Below are positions 17,402 through 24,311 of a DNA stretch of 24,311 nt, in pieces. Below the pieces are notes generated by a model. It saw only the letters and a program-made list of their open reading frames with translations, did not search any database and was not told the DNA's origin. This DNA is from Sporisorium sorghi (lineage: Eukaryota; Basidiomycota; Ustilaginomycetes; Ustilaginales; Ustilaginaceae). The position numbers and the translations under genes are program-made. The stretch is taken from contig JALCCG010000305.1 in the NCBI GenBank assembly GCA_023212695.1, positions 1 through 24,311 on the forward strand, given 5' to 3'. The stretch's first letter is position 1, and each line of letters opens with the position of its first letter.

Positions 17402-18877
17402 CTACGCGTCGAAGCCGGCCACATGGAGCAGCGTAGCAGTGACGACCTTGGCGATGCTCGCGAGCTGCTGCACATCGTACCCGGTCCTATTGGTGACGTC
17501 GCCCGAGTTGTGGTACATCGGGTCGGCGATGGGCCCGTTGCGCTCGAATACCCAAGTGGCGGGGAAGCCGTTTTCCCAGAAGCTCTGGTGGTCGGAGCAG
17601 CAGGCGGGTGTATAGCCCTGGTGCAATTCGGGCGCGTAGATGTCGGCGAGCTGCCAGACGAGCTGCGTGGCGGAGTTGGTGACCAACTTGTCCGGGAAGG
17701 CGATCTGGAGTGGTTCGGCGGGTTTGCGGTATGCGAGCATGTCCATCTGGAGTGCGAGCTTGATCTGTGCGGCGTTGGAGCGGAGGTGGGCGGCGTAGTG
17801 CTGCGAGCCGACGAGGCCTTGCTCCTCGCCCGAGAAGGCGACGAGCTTGAGCGGTGAATGCAGAGCCAATTGGGACGCGCCGATGGAGCGCGCGATGGCG
17901 AGGAGCGCCGCGGTGCCGGATGCGTCGTCGTCGCCGCCTGGAGCCGTGGTGGAGCCGAACGTGCCGCGCGAGTCGTAGTGCGCCGACACCACCACCGTTT
18001 GCTCCTCCTCCTTCTCACCCCCGGGAACGTCACACACGACATTGGGCGCAAAGTACGGCGAGTAGTCCCAAAACTCACACGTGGAGCCGTTGAGGGACGC
18101 AAGCGATTGCTCGAGCTGCTGCTTGATCCACGCGCCTGCACGACGGGCGCCGAAGGTGGCACTGTGCCTGCTGCGCCACGCACCGGGATCGCGCGGCTGC
18201 GGGTCTTCGGCGGTGAGGACGCGCAGGTCGCGCATGATGCGTTCGGGCGCGAGTGCGCTGCTGGATGCGATGCGCGCAACGACGCTGTTGTACTTGGGCT
18301 TCTTGAAGTGCGGCTCTGGCTTGTCCACCTGGTCGGTGAGCGGAAAGGGGTGGAAGACGAGCCGCTCGAGCCGCGTGTCGCGCGTCGCGTGCATGTCGAG
18401 CGTCGCCAGCGCCGGCGCGGTCACGCCGACCACCAGTGCCGTGTCGTGCGCGCTGATGAGCATGGGCGCAGACACAGCGGACGAGAGCTGAAAAGCCACC
18501 TGCCCAGCAGCCGGGGCGGCTGAGTGCGGTGACGGCACAAGGGCGTCCAGCGCTCGCTCGCTCCAACTCGCCGCTCGAACGGGCAACTCGACAGCCTCGG
18601 GCTTGAACAGCACCACCTCCTCCGGCCCAGCCTGCATCGCGTCCACTGCGTCTCGCACACACGCCGCATCGGAAGGCGCACGAAGCAGGTGCATCACGTC
18701 ACTACCGTCGTGGAATTTGGCCACCTCGGTCGCGCAGCCCGCGACGCCGAGTGCAGCGGCGTCGGTCTTCCAGTACGCCCATGCGTGAGGCGAAGCTGCG
18801 GCGGTTGTGGCTGCGAGTGCCAGTGCCAGCGCGGCTGCTGCTAGGAACGCTCTGGTGGTCGTGTTGAGGTCGTGCAT
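17402..18877 (-). CDS. Secreted M28 zinc aminopeptidase
   Basis: M28 aminopeptidases use two zinc ions to remove N-terminal residues from peptides; secreted fungal forms release amino acids outside the cell or in the vacuole. The 491-residue protein starts with a signal peptide: a hydrophobic Ala/Leu core at 9-27 and likely cleavage near 28. A propeptide-like region runs to about 230, followed by the M28 domain at about 275-488. The metal and catalytic residues are all visible: His300 in AHYDS, Asp316 in GGDDDASG, Glu351 (general base) and Glu352 in FSGEEQG, Asp379 in QMDML, and His430 in CCSDHQSF. Two N-glycosylation sites fit (Asn263 in NGS, Asn463 in NRT). It resembles leucine aminopeptidases (LAP/Ape3-like) more than PSMA-like members. 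The ATG at 18877 is the only sensible start because it supplies the signal peptide. A TATAAT-like element near 19010-19015 is a weak promoter candidate. It is divergent from the Zn2Cys6 factor. Confidence 0.93.
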   Translation of the reverse strand: MHDLNTTTRAFLAAAALALALAATTAAASPHAWAYWKTDAAALGVAGCATEVAKFHDGSDVMHLLRAPSDAACVRDAVDAMQAGPEEVVLFKPEAVELPVRAASWSERALDALVPSPHSAAPAAGQVAFQLSSAVSAPMLISAHDTALVVGVTAPALATLDMHATRDTRLERLVFHPFPLTDQVDKPEPHFKKPKYNSVVARIASSSALAPERIMRDLRVLTAEDPQPRDPGAWRSRHSATFGARRAGAWIKQQLEQSLASLNGSTCEFWDYSPYFAPNVVCDVPGGEKEEEQTVVVSAHYDSRGTFGSTTAPGGDDDASGTAALLAIARSIGASQLALHSPLKLVAFSGEEQGLVGSQHYAAHLRSNAAQIKLALQMDMLAYRKPAEPLQIAFPDKLVTNSATQLVWQLADIYAPELHQGYTPACCSDHQSFWENGFPATWVFERNGPIADPMYHNSGDVTNRTGYDVQQLASIAKVVTATLLHVAGFDA

Positions 18878-19684
18878 GCTGGTCAGTAGATGCTGGTGTG
18901 GTGTGTCGAAGGAAAAAAGGAGAAGAGGAGAGCGAACTCAGCCGAGCCTGTTGGTCCGGCGGCTGAGAGAAGAAGTTGGCGGTCCGAGCGCAGCCTTCGA
19001 ATTTTTGATGATTATATTTTTTGGATCTGTTAGAGCTCTGAAATAAACAGTCAAAGAGAAATGCGTGTTGTCCGCAGAGGCGAAACCTAAGCGTAAGCCG
19101 GCCGGTCAAAGTTGGAAAACCAAGCTGCTCTCGGTACTCAACATAGCCATCACGCCAAATCGAGCAAGAAGCTCTCGAAAGATGATGCAAAGAGCGTCCG
19201 TCATAGATCGCAGCCGTGGCGTGGGACCCAATCCATCACGACGGCAATTAAAACGATTCATGCTGCCGTCACAAAGCGGCTCGTTCGTCATCGTCCATGA
19301 AAGTGGTGTGTCTGGCCAAGCTTTGGCAGCAGGCCGGATGCTGGATGCCGAATCCGCCGGGGGCCGCGAGAAGATTGTGTGATAAGCGAGCGGCTAGATG
19401 GACGAGCGTTAAAGCCTTAGCAGCTCGCGTGTGGCCGGTTGAGACTCCGCAGGTGCGACGCGCGAACTGGTCGTGGAGAGTGGTTATCGTCGTTTCCCCG
19501 CGTTTGGCTGGGCGTGCTGCTGCAGGTAGGCTCGACGTCGTGATGTGCAAGATGGGCGAGCAGTCGACACCACCGGCAACGATGAGTAGCCGCCAACAGC
19601 AGCGGCGGCGAAAGCACCGATGTGACACACACACACTTGTCTCGTCGAGAAATGGCGGGTACAGTAAGTAAGAGAAGAGAGCGA

Positions 19685-19724
19685 GGGGGGAAAAAAAAAA
19701 AAAAAAACCCCCCCCCCCCCTTTT
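19685..19724. repeat. Compound homopolymer block G6-A17-C13-T4
   Basis: Four homopolymers abut without a single interrupting base: six G, seventeen A, thirteen C and four T. The minus strand therefore carries a G13 run next to T17. No gene overlaps it. Confidence 0.92.
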
Positions 19725-19893
19725 CTTCGCCGCTTGACCGATGCAAAATGCAAGCGATAAGTTCTGGCAATGGGCAGTCAAGTGTCGCAGTTGGATCGCG
19801 CTACGATTGGTGCTCCGACCGAGCGGACAATCTCGCAAAACGATTCAATTCGTCGTCGATGCTCGGCCGTAATGCTCCGTCCCCTCTACCTCC

Positions 19894-19924
19894 TTTTTTT
19901 TTTTTTTTTCTTTTTTTTTTTTTT
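19894..19924. repeat. T16-C-T14 tract
   Basis: A T tract of 31 bp is interrupted by one C at 19910. It lies about 1.5 kb upstream of the Zn2Cys6 gene and 1 kb upstream of the peptidase gene. Confidence 0.93.
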
Positions 19925-20298
19925 CTTTCAAACTCTGCCCCGACGGTTGCCTCTTGAAGACGGGACTGAGATCAAGGAACAAAAGAACGCACGCAAGTCA
20001 GTCTTTTGACAGTGAAATCAATCGATGATCAGAAAGAAGCTGGTTGGGACGCACTTTTTCAGTGTTAAAAAAGCTCTGGTGTTTTTGATAGCTTATCGGC
20101 TCCACTTGCGGCCAGCGTCACGCGTGGCAATTCTGTCTCGCTGTCGTTGGGCGAAAAAAAGACGCCTTTTTCTTCTAGCGTCCTGCGGACAAAAGCTAGT
20201 TAGTTACAAGATGTTGGTAACAAAAGCCTCGGAGCTGCGTCGTCTGCTACTGCCGCTGCATCGCTTGCGTGATTCCGCCTTGAGCTCGTTATCAATTT

Positions 20299-20324
20299 AA
20301 AAAATAAAAAAATAAAAAAATAAA
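20299..20324. repeat. TAAAAAAA tandem A-tract array
   Basis: The run reads A6-T-A7-T-A7-T-A4, an 8-bp period, ending the most AT-rich patch of the region. It contains AATAAA hexamers on the plus strand, but no plus-strand gene ends nearby. Confidence 0.85.
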
Positions 20325-20600
20325 ACCAACTTCCCTCTGAACATGGTCACAAGGACTCTCTCGCCTATCGCTAAACCCTATCAAATCGAAAAAAAAAAAA
20401 CAAAACAAAACAGGGCTGGTCTCACTGACTCGTGTGATGCATGGTTCCTGCGCCAGTCCAGTCTTTGTCGTTGGTTTGCGATACTGCAAACACTGACAAA
20501 GACCCTGGAAGAGGCTTGTAGTGGATCCGTAACTTATCTCTGGACAAGACAAGCAAAGCAAAGCGAAAAGCAAAAGCGAAAGAGGAAAGAAACTGTATCG

Positions 20601-20617
20601 CTCTCTCTCTCTCTCTC
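20601..20617. repeat. (CT)n dinucleotide tract upstream of the Zn2Cys6 gene
   Basis: Eight to nine CT units are followed by TTTCTCTACAG. The tract lies 0.8 kb upstream of the start codon, at the beginning of the pyrimidine-rich flank. Confidence 0.8.
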
Positions 20618-21416
20618 TTTCTCTACAGAGCGGAGCTCAAGCGCAACTGGTGTCCGGCTTAGAAGCGTAACAGACTGACCGGCTGACGGTTGGCTGGATG
20701 CTCTATCACGCCTTTGCCAGATCTGTCGTGCTTTCGCCCCTCTCGGTCCCGCGTCAGACGCTCTTCTGTGTTCGTCGCTGCGTCTCGCACTCTGTGTCTT
20801 GTCAGTCGACCGTTTCGTTTTGCTACGTATCTTCTCATTGTCGTTCGTAGCCACCTCCTGCCTGCCTACGCGTATACTGTATGCCCCCCTTCCTGCTGCT
20901 TTCCTCGTCATCCTTCCTATCCTGCCATCTCCTTCTTCCACCGCATACATCCCCTCTAGACCCTCCTCATTGTCGCTTTCCTTTCTCGTCACCACCTCCG
21001 ATCACCCCAAAAGCATACAGTACCACATCCCACCAGTCTCTCCAAAATTGTCGTGACGCGATCGACATTGCCATATCTAACTAGACTCGTCAATCCCATG
21101 CCATTCACCCTCTAGATTCACCATCGATTCTCGACCTCGACACGCGTCAATCGACCATCGACTGCCTCGCCATCATCGCCTTTTGTTTCACGATAGATTA
21201 AGCATACACTCTTGGCGTCCAGATCTCATGACCAACAGTTCAGCTTTGTCGCTGTAGAAAAAGATCAAGCTTCAGAGTCTAATCTCTGCCCCCCTTCCTT
21301 TCTCATCTACTTGATACCCTTGCTTGCCACTATACCGCCATCTCTCGCCTCGCCAATACCTTCTCATCACCCTTAGATTGCCATTGTAGACCACCACATC
21401 CCTTTTATACCTCAAA

Positions 21417-24311
21417 ATGGGTTTCATCAAAGCAGAAACCCAACCCAGCTTCGGCTCCGCTCCTGTCAACCTCAACCACGACGAACCTCAGCCCGGCCGG
21501 TTCGCCTTCCTCCCCTACAGCAATTCCGGCTTCGACAACGTTCACCCCAGCGACCTCAACAAGCCAGGCGCCAGCGATGGCCGCTCCAAAGTCGCTCGTG
21601 CCTGCACAGAGTGCAAGTCGCGCAAGATGCGCTGCGACGGCGGTCTCCCCTTCTGCGGCCGCTGCATCACCCACAGCCGTACAAAGTCGTGTGCCTACGT
21701 CGATCCTCCCAAGCGTTCGCCCATCACCCGACAGTACGTCAGTTCCTTGGAGGCTCAACTCGACGAGGCAAAGAGAAAGATCGCACAACTCCAGTCTACA
21801 CCGGCAAAGCCTGCCTCTGACAACACGCCATCAGCCCCTCCCACCGCACCTCGTCGTCGTCACACCACCCAGCCCTACATGCAGAACCGCTCCTTGACCG
21901 GCGAAGACACTGCTCCTGCTTGCCGCTTTGCCCATGTCCAATCCTCGCCGCCTTCCAAGAAGCGCGCTCGCTCTGCCACCACCACCACCACCACCGGCTT
22001 GGACGATGACCTCGTCATCCACAACCACAACGACCTCGACTTGACTCACCCAGACCACCCCCTTGTCGGTGCCAACAAGTCTGCCAAGCACGTCGATGCT
22101 CTCGGCGGCGCCAATTTTGTCGGCCTCACCAGCTGCAACGCCGCGCTTCAGATCGCCTCGCAGTTGAGCCTCGCAAGAGAGCCCGGCGCTAAAGTCGACC
22201 TCACCACCCGCCCCACGTTCGCCAGCCACGACGCCACCTCCAGCTCCTCCAACGTCGGCGGCATCGATGTCTCCTGCGAGGGTCTCGCTCGTGCTTTGTC
22301 GTGCTCGTCATCGTCGCCCATCCACAGCGCTGCAACCTTGCCCGACAACGTCGACTTTGCCAACTGGGACTCGGAAAGCCAGCGCTTCGCTGCCCAACTC
22401 CTCGAGTCGTTTTTCGAGTTCCACTTGCCCTCCTACCCCATCCTTCACCCTGCTACCTTCCGTGCCCAGCTCCAAGCCACCATCTGCCCTCCTCGCACCG
22501 CCGCTTGGCCCATGCTCGTCAACATGGTCTTTGCCCTCGGCGCCCTCGAGCGCAGAGCTTCTGCCCAAGAGGCCGACCACGACACGCTCTTCTACGAGCG
22601 CGCCAAGCACCTCCTCAACACTGTCCTCCTTGACAAGGCCGAGATCATCTCGGTGCAGGCACTCACTCTCATGGCCAACTACTGCCAAAAGAAGAACCAC
22701 TTTGCCAGCGCCTGGATGGTGCTCGGCAGCGCGCTCCGCATGGCCATCTCGATGGGTCTCCACTCCGAGTCGGCTTTGCAGGCACGCGGCATGCCCGCCT
22801 TTGATCGTGAGTTTGGCCGTCGTCTCTGGTACACGCTCTTCACCATGGAGGCCGACACGTGTGTCAGCATGGCTCGTCCCAACGGTCTGCTCGCCATCAA
22901 CGCCGATGCCGCTCCTCCGCACAACATCGACGAGACTGCCATGTCGCCCACCGCCGGCCAACTGCCCGCCGAGGTGTCCGAGCCTACCATCAGCTCGACG
23001 CTTGCTGCGCACGCCAAATTTGCGTCCGAGATCAGCATGCCGCTCCAGGCTAGGCTGATGCGCCGAGACAATCCCTCGATCGACGAGGTGCGCGCCTTCG
23101 ATCGCAAGACCGAAGAGTTCGTCGATAATCTGCCCGACTACATGGACGAGGGCTACACTGGCCCACGCCCGCCGTCGTTCTCGGTGGCCTCGGCGCGTCT
23201 GCGATGGAGATGCAACAACTTACGCATGGTCATGTTCCGTCCCTTTTTGCTCTCGAACGCCGTGGCCGCTGCGGCTGCGCGCTCTCGCGGCGAACAGCGA
23301 CCGGCGCTGCGCCCTGCAGTGAAGCAGGCGATCGCGCTGTGCCGCAGCATGGCGAGCAGCAACATCCGCTCCATCTCGAGCTTCTGGGACTCGCACCCGC
23401 ACAACCAGGCCATGGCGTGGCACGCCATCTACTTCGTCACCCAGAGCGCGCTTGTGCCGCTCGTCTCGCTGCTCGACGAGCCTAGTGCGGAAGAGGCACG
23501 CGAGTGGGCCAGCTTGCTGCAGACGTGCGTGCGTTTGCTCGTCGACATGGGCCGCATCACGCCCATCGGCGCCAAGTGCAAGGATGCCATCGAGAAGTTG
23601 GCGGGCGATCTGCTGGTGCGCAATGCTGCCGAGGGCGACGACGACAGCGAGTCGATGCTCTTGTCCAAGTGGATGTCCGAGGCGAATGCGTCTGCTCCTG
23701 GCTCGACGACGGTAGAGGTGGACCCGCTCATGTGGTCGTCCCACCTGATCGGCGCTGGCAGCACTGGCTCGGACGAGACCGGGTTTGGTGGCGTCGTGGC
23801 TCACGCCACTGGCCCGTCGCTGACCATGTCGCTTGACACTGCCTCTTCGGACGGCATGTCGGCTGCGTTCGACTTTGCCCGAGGCATGGACACCTCGCCC
23901 GGCGACCATCGCTCGTCGATTGCCAACTCGATCGATGCGTGGGCGGCAAGTGCTGCTGCCACACAGCGGCCGTCGACGGCGTCGCAGTGGTCCGAGAACG
24001 GCTCGTCGAGCTTGCCTGATCGCGAGTTCTTGAATCGCGAACGCATCGGCCACTGGTTTGGCCTGCAGGCATCGTCGCAGCCCGAAGCGAACCGCCACGA
24101 TGGCAATGCGGCGTCGATGCCGAGCACGTCGGAGCCCAGCTCGAGCCATGGTGGCGGTGCGGGGAGTATGGCGGCGGCAGCTTCAGCAGCTGGATTTGGG
24201 ATGGCAGCGCAGCCGTCGCACCAGCCAGCAGCGCATGGTGGACTCGATTGGCAACAAGCGGCGGCGGCGGCGGCGGCGGCGGCAGCAGCAGCAGCAGCAG
24301 CACCTCCCAAC
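21417..24311 (+). CDS. Zn2Cys6 (Gal4-type) transcription factor, C-terminus cut by the window edge
   Basis: This frame is open from the ATG at 21417 (CAAAATGG context) to the last base: 965 codons with no stop, so the gene is partial at its 3' end. The zinc cluster is at residues 63-92 (Cys63, 66, 73, 80, 83, 92; spacing C-x2-C-x6-C-x6-C-x2-C-x8-C), in CTECKSRKMRC...FCGRC...SC. A short linker and a coiled-coil dimerisation helix (about 105-124, YVSSLEAQLDEAKRKIAQLQ) follow. The fungal-specific factor domain (PF04082 type) lies at about 325-540, with FFEFHLPSYPILHPATF, the VQALTLMANYCQKKN helix, RMAISMGLHSE, and RRLWYTLFTMEADTCVSMARP. Residues 680-965 are Ser/Ala/Gly-rich, probably the activation region, ending in Ala15 at the edge. 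It resembles Gal4/Lac9-class regulators, but I cannot name its target pathway. It is divergent from the M28 aminopeptidase. Confidence 0.92.
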   Translation, partial: MGFIKAETQPSFGSAPVNLNHDEPQPGRFAFLPYSNSGFDNVHPSDLNKPGASDGRSKVARACTECKSRKMRCDGGLPFCGRCITHSRTKSCAYVDPPKRSPITRQYVSSLEAQLDEAKRKIAQLQSTPAKPASDNTPSAPPTAPRRRHTTQPYMQNRSLTGEDTAPACRFAHVQSSPPSKKRARSATTTTTTGLDDDLVIHNHNDLDLTHPDHPLVGANKSAKHVDALGGANFVGLTSCNAALQIASQLSLAREPGAKVDLTTRPTFASHDATSSSSNVGGIDVSCEGLARALSCSSSSPIHSAATLPDNVDFANWDSESQRFAAQLLESFFEFHLPSYPILHPATFRAQLQATICPPRTAAWPMLVNMVFALGALERRASAQEADHDTLFYERAKHLLNTVLLDKAEIISVQALTLMANYCQKKNHFASAWMVLGSALRMAISMGLHSESALQARGMPAFDREFGRRLWYTLFTMEADTCVSMARPNGLLAINADAAPPHNIDETAMSPTAGQLPAEVSEPTISSTLAAHAKFASEISMPLQARLMRRDNPSIDEVRAFDRKTEEFVDNLPDYMDEGYTGPRPPSFSVASARLRWRCNNLRMVMFRPFLLSNAVAAAAARSRGEQRPALRPAVKQAIALCRSMASSNIRSISSFWDSHPHNQAMAWHAIYFVTQSALVPLVSLLDEPSAEEAREWASLLQTCVRLLVDMGRITPIGAKCKDAIEKLAGDLLVRNAAEGDDDSESMLLSKWMSEANASAPGSTTVEVDPLMWSSHLIGAGSTGSDETGFGGVVAHATGPSLTMSLDTASSDGMSAAFDFARGMDTSPGDHRSSIANSIDAWAASAAATQRPSTASQWSENGSSSLPDREFLNRERIGHWFGLQASSQPEANRHDGNAASMPSTSEPSSSHGGGAGSMAAAASAAGFGMAAQPSHQPAAHGGLDWQQAAAAAAAAAAAAAAAPPN
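24258..24302 (+). repeat. GCN repeat encoding Ala15
   Basis: Eight GCG codons are followed by seven GCA codons, all in frame with the Zn2Cys6 factor. The block switch from GCG to GCA suggests two slippage expansions that abut. Confidence 0.9.

Larger units (their letters stand above)
18878..21416. promoter_or_regulatory. Divergent intergenic region, M28 peptidase / Zn2Cys6 factor
   Basis: These 2539 bp separate two divergent start codons. Several short frames exist, but none has recognisable homology or supported structure. Content: G6-A17-C13-T4 (19685-19724), T16-C-T14 (19894-19924), an A-tract array with single T interruptions (20299-20324), A12 (20389-20400), a CT run (20601-20617), then roughly 700 bp of CT-rich sequence (about 20700-21400), consistent with a long leader for the Zn2Cys6 gene. 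I see no tRNA or other structured RNA. Confidence 0.55.

Noticed and set aside
16602..17615. 337-codon plus-strand frame crossing from the Ser-rich protein gene into the peptidase gene
   Set aside because: It overlaps two well-supported genes in other frames, and its product is Cys/Ser/His-rich with no recognisable domain.
19065..19382. 105-codon plus-strand frame upstream of the peptidase gene
   Set aside because: It has basic, featureless composition and no family match, and lies in the likely peptidase promoter.
20601..20628. CT tract followed by CTACAG as a 3' splice site of a leader intron of the Zn2Cys6 gene
   Set aside because: It looks like an acceptor, but I found no convincing matching donor and branch point upstream; the weak GTAACT at 20529 would give an intron of only about 100 nt on poor evidence.
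1..24311. tRNA, rRNA, CRISPR or transposon genes
   Set aside because: I looked through the intergenic stretches for GGTTCGA-type T-arm sequence, terminal inverted repeats and transposase motifs and found none. A covariance-model scan would be needed to exclude small structured RNAs.

Overview
The window looks like a piece of a nuclear chromosome from a smut fungus (Ustilaginomycotina, probably Ustilaginaceae). This is an inference from three things: the gene set is fungal (Oac1, Erv29/SURF4, a Gal4-type Zn2Cys6 regulator, a secreted M28 aminopeptidase); most genes are intronless and the three introns I can place are short GTAAG...AG introns; and coding DNA is GC-rich while the long intergenic regions are full of homopolymers and microsatellites. 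I cannot name the genus from the sequence alone. I found no transposon, CRISPR array, rRNA or tRNA gene.

Layout: 1-74 is an A74 run at the left edge. 237-3458 (+) is COG2, a Golgi tether subunit. 3820-5990 (-) is a germinal-centre (GCK-III, Nak1/Kic1-like) Ste20 kinase in three exons, convergent with COG2. 5991-7413 is a divergent intergenic region dense in microsatellites. 7414-8523 (+) is the mitochondrial oxaloacetate carrier Oac1. 9931-11051 (+) is the ER cargo receptor Erv29/SURF4 in two exons. 11052-13408 is a long gene-free stretch with an A61 tract. 13409-16894 (+) is a 1161-residue Ser-rich protein of unknown function with ordered helical segments at both ends. 17402-18877 (-) is a secreted M28 aminopeptidase. 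18878-21416 is a 2.5 kb divergent intergenic region. 21417 to the right edge (+) is a Zn2Cys6 transcription factor that is still open at the last base, so its C-terminus and stop lie outside the window.

The genes are not an obvious cluster. COG2 and Erv29 both serve the early secretory pathway, and the aminopeptidase is a likely cargo of it. The kinase probably belongs to the morphogenesis (MOR/RAM) pathway. The Zn2Cys6 factor is divergent from the aminopeptidase across 2.5 kb and could regulate it, but nothing in the sequence proves this. The least explained object is the Ser-rich protein at 13409-16894: it has no family I recognise, two possibly related helical ends, and eight R-R-x-S (PKA-type) sites confined to the linker between them.
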